DNA of 39,713 bases from positions 1-39,713 of the IMG/VR virus record IMGVR_UViG_3300028041_000003. The stretch is one strand, 5' to 3'. The position numbers were made by a program, and so were the translations under genes. The DNA is from a virus. The notes under the pieces were generated by a model, which ran no database searches, was not told the DNA's origin, and saw nothing but the letters and a program-made list of their open reading frames with translations. Position 1 is the first letter of the stretch. Each line of letters opens with the position of its first letter. Positions 15,526-24,190 of the stretch are shown piece after piece.

Positions 15526-16083
15526 ATGCCGACTTGCCGCGACATCATCACCCGCGCGCTTCGCAAGGCTCGCGTCTATGCGGCGGGAGAGGAACCATCC
15601 GCCGAGGACATGGCTGATGGGCTCGACGAGTTGCAGAACCTCTATGAGCAATGGGGTTCGGGCGGGATGTTTGGTCGTCTGTCGGACGTTCACACGAACG
15701 CCGACTATGAGGCATCGCCCGGCGAGCGAGTTGTGTTGACCGAGGACGCGACAGTCACGATCCCCGAAACCATTTATGACGACGGCTCGGATTATCCGCC
15801 CTATGACCTGTCGTTCATTGAGGTCATCGCGCCGGACAGCGTAACCCGTTACCTCTATTCGGGCGGCCGCTGGGTTGAGATCGGCGCGCTCGGACTGGAT
15901 GACGAGGCGCCCCTTGCCAACCGAGGCCGGGGTGGCCTCGCGGCGTGCCTGGCGCTGGCCTATGCCGAGGAGTTCGGAGCCGAGGTCGGGCCGGGCGTTG
16001 CGCGCCAGGCGGCGGCATTCAAGACGGCCCTGTCGCTCAAGATGGGGTCGGATGCGGCCCGCACGGCGCCGGATTATTTCTGA
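15526..16083 (+). CDS. Tail accessory factor, P22 gp4-like (head completion)
   Basis: 185 residues. The N-terminus CRDIITRALRKARVYAAGEEPSAEDMADGLDELQNLYEQWGSGG is the characteristic start of gp4-like packaged-DNA stabilisation/tail accessory proteins, with ANRGRGGLAACLALAYAEEFG later. In P22, gp4 binds the portal ring and bridges it to gp10. Here it is separated from the gp10-like gene by an inserted antisense endonuclease gene. Confidence 0.8.
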   Translation: MPTCRDIITRALRKARVYAAGEEPSAEDMADGLDELQNLYEQWGSGGMFGRLSDVHTNADYEASPGERVVLTEDATVTIPETIYDDGSDYPPYDLSFIEVIAPDSVTRYLYSGGRWVEIGALGLDDEAPLANRGRGGLAACLALAYAEEFGAEVGPGVARQAAAFKTALSLKMGSDAARTAPDYF

Positions 16084-16694
16084 CGGTCACAGGGGCGTGT
16101 AGGAGTATCCATTGCGGCCTCTAGCGACCATTTAAGCTTGGTTAGCCGTTGGCGAACATTTCTTGGCTCTTTCCCAAACCTCTCACACAGTTCTGCGATT
16201 GAACCCGTCACGCCTCTGTAGGTCCACTGTTTAATTCTACGCTGGTTCCGCGCTTGTTGCTTAGCGTCGGCCCAGATGCAGTTCTGCGGGCTGTATTCCT
16301 TGTCGTTATCCAGACGTTCTATGGAGTGCCCGGCGGGGCGGTTGCCCATGTCGGCAAGAAACCTTCTGAATCCACCGTCGCCCGTCCAGCGAGCACAAAC
16401 AGTGATCCCTCGCCCGCCGTATCTTGGGTAGTCTCGGCGGCGCTTGTCGCCGCAGCGGCGGTGCATGGATGCCCAGATGAAATATTCCGGGTGATCAATG
16501 TCTCGATCGGCCTTGCGATAGCGCGTTTCTGCAAATCGGCACCCGCAACTGATCGTTCTACCGTGAACAAGGTCCGGTGGTCGCACCAGCTTCTCATTGC
16601 CGCAATCGCACCGGCAGCGCACCGCCCGTCCGACCTTCTCGGGCAGCACAGTTAGATACCTGTATCGGGACTTTAGCGGGAGGGCTTTGGCCAT
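16074..16694 (-). CDS. Antisense HNH/AP2-type homing endonuclease-like protein
   Basis: 206 residues on the strand opposite all surrounding virion genes. The N-terminus has a zinc-type CRCDCGNEKLVR..HGRTISCGC. The centre has YPRYGGRGITVCARW, FRRFLADMGNRPAGHSIERLDNDKEYSPQNCIWA, the signature of phage HNH endonucleases with DNA-binding extensions. The C-terminus is NUMOD-like (YRGVTGSIAELCERFGKEPRNVRQRL). The frame overlaps the gp4-like gene by 10 bp, and local GC is lower. It looks like a free-standing homing gene inserted between gp4-like and gp10-like genes. Confidence 0.85.
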   Translation of the reverse strand: MAKALPLKSRYRYLTVLPEKVGRAVRCRCDCGNEKLVRPPDLVHGRTISCGCRFAETRYRKADRDIDHPEYFIWASMHRRCGDKRRRDYPRYGGRGITVCARWTGDGGFRRFLADMGNRPAGHSIERLDNDKEYSPQNCIWADAKQQARNQRRIKQWTYRGVTGSIAELCERFGKEPRNVRQRLTKLKWSLEAAMDTPTRPCDRQK

Positions 16695-16722
16695 GTTTTA
16701 CCATAGCCCAGCAGGTCACTAA

Positions 16723-18099
16723 ATGCCAGCAATTCTGTATGGCAAAGGTGCGTATCGGCGCGCCAACGGCAACCTCCCTGAGTTTGTATTAATTAATATG
16801 TTTCTCGAGGCCACGCCGTCTGCCGAGGCTGGCGTTGTGCTGCTGTCCCGCAGCGGACTGGAAAGCCATCGCACCGTCGGCAGCGGGCCGATCCGGGGGC
16901 TGTTCACGCAGGAAGGCACGTTCGGCGGGGATGTTTTCACCGTGTCGGGAAGCGGCCTGTATCGCGGCGTGACGCAAATCGGCACCATCGCGGGAACGGG
17001 AGCGGTTTCGTTCGCGGCGTCGGAAACCGAGCTGCTGGTAACGGCCGGAACGACGCTTTATTCCTACAACGGCACGGACACGGTTGCAGTCGCCTTGCCA
17101 GACAACTTCCATGCGCGGGCGGTGGCGTATCTTTCCGGGCATTTCATCGCCGCGCGCAGCGGCACGCATCAATTCTACTGGAGCGCGCCGATGGACGGGC
17201 GTTCCTGGGATGCGCTGGACTTCGCCTCGGCGGAAAGCGAGCCGGATCATCTGCTCGATGTCCAGGTCATGCGCGGCAACCTGTACCTGATGGGGCAATC
17301 ATCCATCGAGCCGTGGTACTACACTGGCGCGCTCGACCTGCCCTTTTCGCTGATCCAGCAACGGCTTTTGCCACAGGGCGTGATTGCCACCGGCTGCGCG
17401 GTCGAGCTCGACAACACGCTGATGTGGGTCGGCTCGGACGGGTTGGTCTATCGCATGGCCGATGTCGGCGAGCGGATCAGCGACCACGGCATTGAGGAAC
17501 GGGTCGAAAAGTCGGCCAGCGTGTCGGCGTTCGGTTTCGTCCATGAAGGCCACAGCTTCTATTGCCTGAGACTGTCGCAGGGCACGTGGGCCTATGACGC
17601 GGCAACGGGGCAATGGAGCGAATGGCGCACCTACGGCCGGGGCAATTTCGCGGGCCGGAGCGCGACGGTCCAGGGGCAACGGGTGCTTTTGGGCGACGAC
17701 GCGAGCGGCACCATCTGGACGTTCGGCAACGGCTTTTCCGATGGCGGGGCGGAGCTGGTGCGCGAGTTCACCGCGGCCTTTCCGCTGAACGGCGGCACGG
17801 CAACGGTCGACAGCGTGACGGTAGACGCCAACGCGGGTCGAACCGAGCATCTTGAGGGGCTTGGCGTCGAACCCAAGCTGGAGATGGCGGTGTCGCGGGA
17901 TGCCGGGGCGACCTGGGGCGCATGGCGATCGGCAAGGCTGGGTGCCCAAGGGGAATATAGGACGCGGACGCGCTGGAACCGGGTGGGGATGTTCGACGCG
18001 CCCGGCGCGATGTTTCGGTTCCGCGCCAGCGATCCGGTGCCGCTGAGGGTTTCCAACGTGCTAGTGAACGAAGCGGGGGGAGGCCGTAGCCGTGCTTAA
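16723..18099 (+). CDS. Tail hub / packaged-DNA stabilisation protein, P22 gp10-like
   Basis: 458 residues. The beta-propeller-like repeats and DNA-stabilisation gp10 pattern are evident: RSGLESHRTVGSGPIRGLF, YLSGHFIAARSGTHQFYWSAP, ADVGERISDHGIEERVEK, FSLIQQRLLPQGVIATGCAV. In P22, gp10 closes the portal channel beneath gp4 and anchors tailspikes and needle. It sits 28 bp after the endonuclease start on the opposite strand. The next gene overlaps it by 8 bp. Confidence 0.85.
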   Translation: MPAILYGKGAYRRANGNLPEFVLINMFLEATPSAEAGVVLLSRSGLESHRTVGSGPIRGLFTQEGTFGGDVFTVSGSGLYRGVTQIGTIAGTGAVSFAASETELLVTAGTTLYSYNGTDTVAVALPDNFHARAVAYLSGHFIAARSGTHQFYWSAPMDGRSWDALDFASAESEPDHLLDVQVMRGNLYLMGQSSIEPWYYTGALDLPFSLIQQRLLPQGVIATGCAVELDNTLMWVGSDGLVYRMADVGERISDHGIEERVEKSASVSAFGFVHEGHSFYCLRLSQGTWAYDAATGQWSEWRTYGRGNFAGRSATVQGQRVLLGDDASGTIWTFGNGFSDGGAELVREFTAAFPLNGGTATVDSVTVDANAGRTEHLEGLGVEPKLEMAVSRDAGATWGAWRSARLGAQGEYRTRTRWNRVGMFDAPGAMFRFRASDPVPLRVSNVLVNEAGGGRSRA

Positions 18100-18718
18100 G
18101 CTGCCGCGGCTTCCGGCGGGACAGGGAATTGTCGATCGGCAGACGGGCCTCCCGACGCTGGCGTTCACGGTCTATTGGCAGCAGGTTCTGGAGGCACTGG
18201 AGGCTCAAGAAGCCACGCAGGACCAGCTCATTGCGGATCTGGCGGCAGCGGTGCTGAACATTCAGGCGGCGATGGCAGCGGCGCAAGCAGCACAGACCGA
18301 CGCCACCAACGCAGCAAGGGAAACCGCGCGGCTCAACAGCTATCCGAACCCTGGCAACGTGCTGACAGCCACAGATGCCGGAACCGATGCAACGATCACG
18401 ATTGCCAGCCATAAGCGGGTCTATCCGGTGCAAGGTTCGGTAAGCATTCCCAGTGTCACCGTGGCAGCCGGCACCATCACCGGACTGGCGTATTCGACGC
18501 GCTACTTTGTGTTCTATGATGACCTTTCGCTGGCGAATACCACGCCGACGTTCCAGGCCACCACCAACTCGGCAACAGCGCAGGTCGGCGCGGCGGCAGG
18601 GCGTCACTTTGTCGGCTATGTCACTACGCCTGTAGCGGGCGGGAGCGGCACAGGCGGCACAGGCGGCGCACCTCCGGGTGGCGGCGGCGGCGGCACTGGT
18701 GGCAGCGTCGAGCCGTGA
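18092..18718 (+). CDS. Trimeric coiled-coil tail protein, tail-needle-like candidate
   Basis: 208 residues from GTG 18092. The N-terminus (LPRLPAGQGIVDRQTGLPTLAFTVYWQQVLEALE) is followed by an Ala/Gln-rich coiled-coil (about 35-70, AQEATQDQLIADLAAAVLN), a beta-rich middle and a Gly-rich tail (GTGGTGGAPPGGGGGGTGG). Order after gp10 fits the P22 gp26 needle slot. The C-terminus differs, so a fibre or plug are alternatives. Confidence 0.6.
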   Translation: MLKLPRLPAGQGIVDRQTGLPTLAFTVYWQQVLEALEAQEATQDQLIADLAAAVLNIQAAMAAAQAAQTDATNAARETARLNSYPNPGNVLTATDAGTDATITIASHKRVYPVQGSVSIPSVTVAAGTITGLAYSTRYFVFYDDLSLANTTPTFQATTNSATAQVGAAAGRHFVGYVTTPVAGGSGTGGTGGAPPGGGGGGTGGSVEP

Positions 18719-19098
18719 TCCGTTACGCTACGCTTGAGGATGTCGAGCGCATCAACGCCTGGGTGAAACGAGACAGCGGGCAAGAAGTCGATTTCAGCGA
18801 GTTCCTTGCCAACGGAATGAATGTCTGCCTGCTCGAAGGCGAAGGCGGGGCCTTGTTCGCATGGCGCGGGCCGGGGATCTACGAGGCGCACGCCTTTTTC
18901 GCGCAGCGCGGGCGCGCCGTGCTGGACCTGTCGCACCGGATGCTTGCCGAGATGCGCCAGCGGGGCGCGCGGCTGTTCTGGTCGGCGGTCCCGGTCGAGA
19001 ACCGCAAGGCCGTTCTTTATTGCCGCCTGCTTGGGTGGAAGTCGCACGGGGTCGAGAACCTGCCCAACGGGCGCTGCGAAATCTTTGTCGGAGAATGA
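18715..19098 (+). CDS. GNAT-fold acetyltransferase-like protein
   Basis: 127 residues from a GTG in an overlap with the previous stop. The start IRYATLEDVERINAWV, a central FAWRGPGIYEAHAFF, LDLSHRMLAEMRQRGARLFWSAVPVENRKAVLYCRLLGWK and the end GRCEIFVGE follow the GNAT order of strands and helices. The acetyl-CoA pyrophosphate loop (Q/RxxGxG/A) is only weakly present (RGPGIYE). Such genes recur inside podovirus tail operons. The substrate is unknown. Confidence 0.65.
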   Translation: MIRYATLEDVERINAWVKRDSGQEVDFSEFLANGMNVCLLEGEGGALFAWRGPGIYEAHAFFAQRGRAVLDLSHRMLAEMRQRGARLFWSAVPVENRKAVLYCRLLGWKSHGVENLPNGRCEIFVGE

Positions 19099-19099
19099 T

Positions 19100-20083
19100 A
19101 TGCCTCCTCTAGCCGTCGCCGCTGCTTCCGCCGCCGCAACCATTGGAGGCGCGTATCTCAGCGGTAGGGCGCAAAAGAAAGCCGCGAGCAAGTCGGCGGG
19201 CGTGGCGCGCGATACGGCCGCCCAGAACAACGCGCTTCAAGAGCGGATTTACGGGCAGAACCGGGACATTCTGAACCCCTATGTCCAGCGCGGCAACGAG
19301 GCGGGAAGCGCGATCAACGCCTTGCTCGGCATCTCCGGCACGGGGCAGGCTCCCGCAGCTCCGATCACGCAGGGCAGCGGCTGGGGCGGCGCGATGACGG
19401 CGATCGACCAACCTCCGCCTGCCGACTATCCCGGCTTCCCCTATGCCGCGCACATGAGCCTTGCCGGGGAACGCGACGCGGGCGGGCTCGACATGGGACA
19501 GATGCCCATGCAGCGGCCTGCAATGGCGATGTCCTCGCCCACCATGCAGGGCGACGCAACCGTCCAGGGGGCGAGGGTCGCGCCCGTCACCGATCCGAAC
19601 GCGGCATACCAGAATGCCTTTCAGAACTACCTCAACTCGACGGGCTACCAGTTCCAGGTCGACCAGGGGAACCGCGCGATCACCCAGAACCGGGCGGCGG
19701 CGGGAGCGCTCAACAGCGGCGCGACCCTGAAGGCGCTCCAGACCTACGGGCAGAACACCGCGACCGGCTTTTTCAAGGACTATCTCGGGCTACTGGCGGG
19801 GCAGCAGGACACCGGCTTCCGGGGCGCGGCTGCGGTCGCAGGCGTCGGCACGGGCTATGCCGACCGGACGAGCACGAACAACAACAATGCGGCAAATGCC
19901 CAGATGGGGGCGTATCAGCAGCGTGCCGACGCCAACGCAGGCATTTACGGCTCCATAGCGGGCGGGATCAGCGGCGTCGCCAATGCGCTCGGCTCGAGCT
20001 ACGGCAGCAGGGCACCGGCACAGCAACAGCCGATCATCACCAATCTGCCGAGCCAGCTTCCGCAGAACTGGCTACGCCGATGA
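19100..20083 (+). CDS. DNA ejection/internal virion protein (P22 gp7-like position)
   Basis: 327 residues from ATG 19100, two bases after the previous stop. Ala/Gly-rich N-terminus (PPLAVAAASAAATIGGAYLSGRAQKKA) that could insert in membranes. A helical NNALQERIYGQNRDILNPYVQRG region and GYQFQVDQGNRAITQNRAAAG follow, typical of podovirus ejection proteins. Such proteins form the trans-envelope conduit for DNA. The longer frame upstream lies in the acetyltransferase gene and is rejected. Confidence 0.75.
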   Translation: MPPLAVAAASAAATIGGAYLSGRAQKKAASKSAGVARDTAAQNNALQERIYGQNRDILNPYVQRGNEAGSAINALLGISGTGQAPAAPITQGSGWGGAMTAIDQPPPADYPGFPYAAHMSLAGERDAGGLDMGQMPMQRPAMAMSSPTMQGDATVQGARVAPVTDPNAAYQNAFQNYLNSTGYQFQVDQGNRAITQNRAAAGALNSGATLKALQTYGQNTATGFFKDYLGLLAGQQDTGFRGAAAVAGVGTGYADRTSTNNNNAANAQMGAYQQRADANAGIYGSIAGGISGVANALGSSYGSRAPAQQQPIITNLPSQLPQNWLRR

Positions 20084-20289
20084 GCGCCGTAACCCGCATC
20101 GCCGCGCTCGAGGCCAAGCGCAAGGCGCGCGGCGGCAAGCCGGGCATGGTCGCCAATGTCGAAGCGATCGAGCGCGAGATGGCGCGGCTGGAGCCCTACA
20201 CCGGCACCTACCGCGACAAGGCAACGCATCGCTTTGTCAGCCCGGCCTTCGCGCTGGACAATCCCGACACGACTGAGAGGGTAAGATGA
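20080..20289 (+). CDS. Small basic virion-region protein
   Basis: 69 residues in ATGA overlap with the ejection protein, ending in a similar overlap with the next gene. Helical (RIAALEAKRKARGGKPGMVANVEAIEREMARLEPYTG) with the polar tail RFVSPAFALDNPDTTERVR. Unassigned; may be a linker subunit or chaperone for ejection proteins. Confidence 0.6.
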   Translation: MSAVTRIAALEAKRKARGGKPGMVANVEAIEREMARLEPYTGTYRDKATHRFVSPAFALDNPDTTERVR

Positions 20290-20984
20290 GCGGCTTGGGC
20301 GGGTATTGGCAGGCATTCAACGCCGCGAAGGGCAGCATCGACGACGTGTTCGCCGCGCGCAAGCGGAATGCGCTAGAGCAGGCCATGCGCGGCTATGCGA
20401 TGAACCCCGACGATCCGGGGGCTGTGAACGCGCTGGCGCAGGCCGACCCGGCAATGGCGATCCAGGTTCGCCAGCAGCAGGCAACGGCACAACAGGCCCA
20501 GCAGCGCGCACAGCAGGAAAAGCAGCAGCGCGACACGGCGGTTATCGCCGCCCTGGCGCGGGATGCCAAAGACCCGGAGAGCTTCGACGCGGCGGTGGAC
20601 CAAGTCATTGCCATGGGTTATCCCGACGCGGCTCAGTTCAGGGGGCAGTTCAGCCCGGCGCTTCGCAGCGCCTTGATGGCAGCGGGCGGGATCAAGGAGG
20701 ATACGCCGGAGCCGACGACATTCCAGCGTGACGCGATGGCGGCGGGCATCCAGCCGGGAACGCCCGAGTTCGCCGCCGCCTTCAAGTCGCGGCAGCTCCG
20801 CTACGTTACCGACGTAAACGGCAACATCCGGGTTGTCGATCCGACAGCCTTTATCGGCGATGGCGGCCCTCAAGTGGCCAACCCCGCGCCCGGGAAAGGC
20901 ACTGGGCCGCCGCCCGTTCTTACCGACGACGACTGGGGAGACGAAGGAGGTCCGACGCCGCGCGCGTCGGGCGGCTTTCTCTAG
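20286..20984 (+). CDS. Internal virion/ejection protein
   Basis: 232 residues. Begins MSGLGGYWQAFNAAKGSIDDVF; Gln-rich helical centre (AIQVRQQQATAQQAQQRAQQ), then FQRDAMAAGIQPGTPEFAAAFKS. The C-terminus becomes Pro/Gly-rich and acidic (LTDDDWGDEGGPTPRASGGFL). The following transglycosylase frame lies in the +1 phase 10 bp beyond the stop and lacks a ribosome-binding site, so the two may be parts of one protein. Confidence 0.7.
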   Translation: MSGLGGYWQAFNAAKGSIDDVFAARKRNALEQAMRGYAMNPDDPGAVNALAQADPAMAIQVRQQQATAQQAQQRAQQEKQQRDTAVIAALARDAKDPESFDAAVDQVIAMGYPDAAQFRGQFSPALRSALMAAGGIKEDTPEPTTFQRDAMAAGIQPGTPEFAAAFKSRQLRYVTDVNGNIRVVDPTAFIGDGGPQVANPAPGKGTGPPPVLTDDDWGDEGGPTPRASGGFL

Positions 20985-20994
20985 CTCGCAAATC

Positions 20995-21342
20995 ATGCCT
21001 GCGCTGATCCAGCAAGAGAGTGGTGGGCGGCCGGGCATTCTCGGGCCGCAGACGAAATACGGTCAGCCGGTCGGACTGACGCAGATGCTTCCTGAGACTG
21101 CCCGACAGATGGCGTCAAAGCTCGGCTGGCCATGGCGTCCCGACCTGATGCGCGGCACCTCGCAGGAAGCAGCACAATATCAGCGGGCGCTCGGGGAAGC
21201 CTATTTACGCGAGGGATTGAGGGCGACCGGCAACCTCCGCGATGGCCTCCGCTACTACCACGGCGGTCCCAACCGGCGGCTATGGGGTCCGAAAACCGGC
21301 GCCTACGCCGATTCAATCATTCGCCGCCTTGGAGTGCGCTAA
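20995..21342 (+). CDS. Soluble lytic transglycosylase (SLT) domain
   Basis: 115 residues from ATG 20995. It has the SLT catalytic glutamate in IQQESGGRPG (residue about 8) and GLTQMLPETARQMASKLG, then LRDGLRYYHGGPNRRLWG. The domain opens peptidoglycan during DNA entry. The ATG gives only seven residues before the catalytic Glu, fewer than the helix this domain normally has, and there is no ribosome-binding site. The same frame upstream would supply SSSQ. A frameshifted fusion with the 20286 protein is therefore plausible. Confidence 0.7.
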   Translation: MPALIQQESGGRPGILGPQTKYGQPVGLTQMLPETARQMASKLGWPWRPDLMRGTSQEAAQYQRALGEAYLREGLRATGNLRDGLRYYHGGPNRRLWGPKTGAYADSIIRRLGVR

Positions 21343-23993
21343 TGGCCGATATTCCTGAAGGCACTGTTCGCCAGCATCCCAACGGCGGAACCTATATCCG
21401 CCAGGGAGGCGTCTGGGTGCTTCAGGCGTCCATGCCCAGTTCTCCATCTCCCGCCGAGGGCAGCAGGGGTGTTCTGGGAACGATCGCCAGCCCGCCCAAG
21501 ATCGAAAAGCCGGAGGTGCGGCAGGTTGGCAACCAGCTCGGAGTCATAGGGCCGGGGGGCACGTTCACGCCAACCTACACGGCACCTGAAAAGCCGGAGA
21601 AGCCGAACGATGCGTGGAGCGACGTTGACAAGGCGTTCGCGAAGGACTTCGTCGATTGGCGCGCTACAGGCGGTTATGCAGACGTTCGCAAGCAGCTCCA
21701 GCAGCTCAGAGCATCAAGGCGCGCTCTGCAATCCGGCAAGAACCTTACTGGCCCGGTCGTTGGCCGAGTCCCTGACGCTATCAGCGCCTTTGTTAATCCA
21801 GAGGCTGTTTCGACGAGGGAGTCAGTCGAGGAAGTCGTTCAGCGGGCGTTGCGGCTAATTCTAGGCGCGCAGTTCACTGAAAAGGAAGGCGAGCGACTAA
21901 TCGCCCGAGCCTACAATCCAGCGCTGGACGAGAAGGAGAACGCCAAGCGTGTCGGCCGGTTGATAAATCAACTTGACACGATGGCGCGAGCCAAGGAAGC
22001 GGCTACCGAGTATTTCGAGAAGAACGGAACCCTTCAGGGATATCAGGGACCATCGTTTAACGTCTCAGACGTTGACCTTGGCGACGGCGCCCAAGATGAT
22101 CCCGACGAAGCCCCCAAGGATGATGTGCGCGGCGAGCTGGAAACCCGCATCAAGCGCGGTGACGATCCCGCTGCGACGATTAGCTGGCTCATCTCTATCG
22201 GCCGCCCGCCATCTGAGGACGAAGCGCGGCGCATCATCGCCAATGCTGGCAATCGCAATCCGGAGGTGCGCCCCCCTGCCGACGCTGGCTTGCTCGGCGA
22301 GTTCGGCAGGTCAGTGGCAAATATCGGCGCTGGTGCCGTTGAGGGGCTGGCCATGCTGCCTGATATGGCGGCGAACACCGTTGGCGACATTCTGGCCATC
22401 CCGGCTGAGGCTGCCGGCCTCACGAACGTCGCGCGCGGCTTGCGCGATCCGATTACGGTGGGTGGGCTGGTGCGTAGCATCGTGCCGGAGCCCACGGATG
22501 CGCTCGGCAAGGTCAACCGCTTCGGCGCTCAGATGATGGGCGGAATTGCAGGCTTTCCGCAGCGGGCAGCGCAAGCGGTAACAAACCGCCTTGTGGGGGC
22601 TGTTCCGGAGGCCCCCAAGGCATTCAACGCACTTCGTGGCCCCGATGTAGCTGCTGCGGCCCAAAGGCAAGGCGTAAGCCTGCTTCCCGCCGACGTGGGG
22701 GGAGATGCCGTCAAGTCGTTCACCAGCGCGGCCGCGCAAGCGCCAATGTCGCGTGGATCAATCGTGGCGACTTCCCGCAGAGCGGCCGATCAGATGCAGA
22801 GTGCTGCCCAGAGGGCGGGTACCCAGGCGGGCCGCGTTTTGCCGGAGGACGAGGCCGGCGAAGCGGTGCGCCGGGGCGGCAACGAGTTCATTCGGCGCAC
22901 TCGCGAACGGGCCTCGCGCTTCTATGATCGCGCGCACGAGCTCGCCGATGGCATCAAGATTATGCCGACCAAGGCGATCCAGGCGATCGACGATCACATC
23001 GCCCGGATAACGCAGGCCGGCGAAATGTCTGATGACATCGTAGGCGAACTAGAGAAGGTGAAGCGCTCGCTTGGCCAAGAGGGTGGGATCACCGCTGTCG
23101 GCTTGCGCGAGGCCCGTTCGCTGCTCGGCCCAATGGCCCGTAGCGACAAGCTGCGTGGCACGGATGCCGGGCGCATCTTCGGCGAGGTGCTGGACGCGGC
23201 CTCGGACGATATGGGGACGACCTTGGCGGCTCAGGGCAAACCGGAAGCCGCCCGCCTCTTCTCCCGCGCAGATCGGCTGTGGAAGGAGCGCATCGCCGAA
23301 ATCGACCAGGTGCTTGAGCCCGTCATCGGCAAGGGTAAAAGCGGCGAGGACATCGTGGCGGCGGTGGAGGGCATGGCAAAAGGCACCCGGGGCGGCGTCG
23401 TGCGGCTCCAGCGTATGCTTGCCACCCTTCCGCCGGATGAAAAGGGAGACGTGGCGGCAACGATAATTGATCGCATGGGTCGCGCGAAAGCCAGCGCCCA
23501 GGACGAAGCCGGCAGCGTGTTTTCGCCCGAGACCTTCCTGACGAACTGGAACCGGATGTCTGGCAAGGGCAAGGCGGCTCTGTTCGGTTCAGGCGAAGTG
23601 CGCCGCAATCTGGACGATATCGCCAAGCTCGCCGCCGCTCGCCGAGATACGGCTGCGCTTGGATCGAAGTCGAACACGCCGGTCGGTTTGGGAGCCAATC
23701 TCGGCGTGTGGGCTGTGGGCTCGTATGCCCATCCGGTCCTCGGGATCATGGCAGCCACCGCGCAATACGGCGGCGGCAAGCTGCTGGCATCAAAGACCTT
23801 CACCAAGTGGCTGGCGCGGACCCCTCGGAACGATCGGGCGCTCAAGCCCCATATCGCACGGCTTTCCACGATCGCCCAGAGCAATCCAGCGATTGCGGAC
23901 GACGTGCTGGGGCTTCAGCGGCGGTTGGCGGAAAGTCTAGGGCAGCCAGGGCGGCTGGCCGCCGAAGATGATGTATCCGAGGTTCGGCCATAG
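21342..23993 (+). CDS. Large DNA ejection/internal virion protein (P22 gp16-like position)
   Basis: 883 residues from ATG 21342 in a TAATG overlap with the SLT frame. N-terminal beta repeat (IPEGTVRQHPNGGTYIRQGGVWVLQ), a long helical body with an acidic patch, a hydrophobic Gly/Ala section (LLGEFGRSVANIGAGAVEGLAMLPDMAANTVGDILAIPAEAAGL, about 316-360), then RRAADQMQSAAQRAG and long helices. Size, lack of enzyme motifs and position match the largest ejection protein, which lines the periplasmic/inner-membrane conduit. Confidence 0.75.
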   Translation: MADIPEGTVRQHPNGGTYIRQGGVWVLQASMPSSPSPAEGSRGVLGTIASPPKIEKPEVRQVGNQLGVIGPGGTFTPTYTAPEKPEKPNDAWSDVDKAFAKDFVDWRATGGYADVRKQLQQLRASRRALQSGKNLTGPVVGRVPDAISAFVNPEAVSTRESVEEVVQRALRLILGAQFTEKEGERLIARAYNPALDEKENAKRVGRLINQLDTMARAKEAATEYFEKNGTLQGYQGPSFNVSDVDLGDGAQDDPDEAPKDDVRGELETRIKRGDDPAATISWLISIGRPPSEDEARRIIANAGNRNPEVRPPADAGLLGEFGRSVANIGAGAVEGLAMLPDMAANTVGDILAIPAEAAGLTNVARGLRDPITVGGLVRSIVPEPTDALGKVNRFGAQMMGGIAGFPQRAAQAVTNRLVGAVPEAPKAFNALRGPDVAAAAQRQGVSLLPADVGGDAVKSFTSAAAQAPMSRGSIVATSRRAADQMQSAAQRAGTQAGRVLPEDEAGEAVRRGGNEFIRRTRERASRFYDRAHELADGIKIMPTKAIQAIDDHIARITQAGEMSDDIVGELEKVKRSLGQEGGITAVGLREARSLLGPMARSDKLRGTDAGRIFGEVLDAASDDMGTTLAAQGKPEAARLFSRADRLWKERIAEIDQVLEPVIGKGKSGEDIVAAVEGMAKGTRGGVVRLQRMLATLPPDEKGDVAATIIDRMGRAKASAQDEAGSVFSPETFLTNWNRMSGKGKAALFGSGEVRRNLDDIAKLAAARRDTAALGSKSNTPVGLGANLGVWAVGSYAHPVLGIMAATAQYGGGKLLASKTFTKWLARTPRNDRALKPHIARLSTIAQSNPAIADDVLGLQRRLAESLGQPGRLAAEDDVSEVRP

Positions 23994-24050
23994 CCACCAA
24001 AGCAGGACAAGGCACAGCCAAAACCGCTTCTGGCGTAGCGTCGTCATCAT
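23937..24050 (-). CDS. Tiny antisense membrane protein 2
   Basis: 37 residues beginning MMTTLRQKRF, then a strongly hydrophobic aromatic segment (FWLCLVLLWWLWPNLGYIIF) and GGQPPWLP. It overlaps the end of the large ejection gene by 57 bp on the other strand. Its start overlaps the stop of the neighbouring antisense ORF (ATGA), an arrangement unlikely in shadow sequence. Expression is inferred only. Confidence 0.4.
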   Translation of the reverse strand: MMTTLRQKRFWLCLVLLWWLWPNLGYIIFGGQPPWLP

Positions 24051-24157
24051 CGGGGCGGCTTCCTTAGAAGCTCAAGAATGTCGGCAAGGCGCGTTGCAAC
24101 AACGCTGAAGCCGAGGATCAGGATCGCGGCAAGGGCGGCAAACTGGAAGTCGCTCAC
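24047..24157 (-). CDS. Tiny antisense membrane protein 1
   Basis: 36 residues from GTG (complement of 24155-24157), with the hydrophobic segment FAALAAILILGFSVVATRLA. It precedes the other tiny ORF and ends in a 4-bp overlap with it. The pair lies opposite the gap between the ejection and tail-fibre genes. No ribosome-binding site is strong. Could be a lysogeny-expressed pair, or chance. Confidence 0.4.
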   Translation of the reverse strand: MSDFQFAALAAILILGFSVVATRLADILELLRKPPR

Positions 24158-24190
24158 CCGCCAATTCTACCACCCCATCGCCATCACACC

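Noticed and set aside
20373-21038. Leftward 221-codon frame opposite the ejection protein
   Set aside because: Antisense of the Gln-rich region; no motif.
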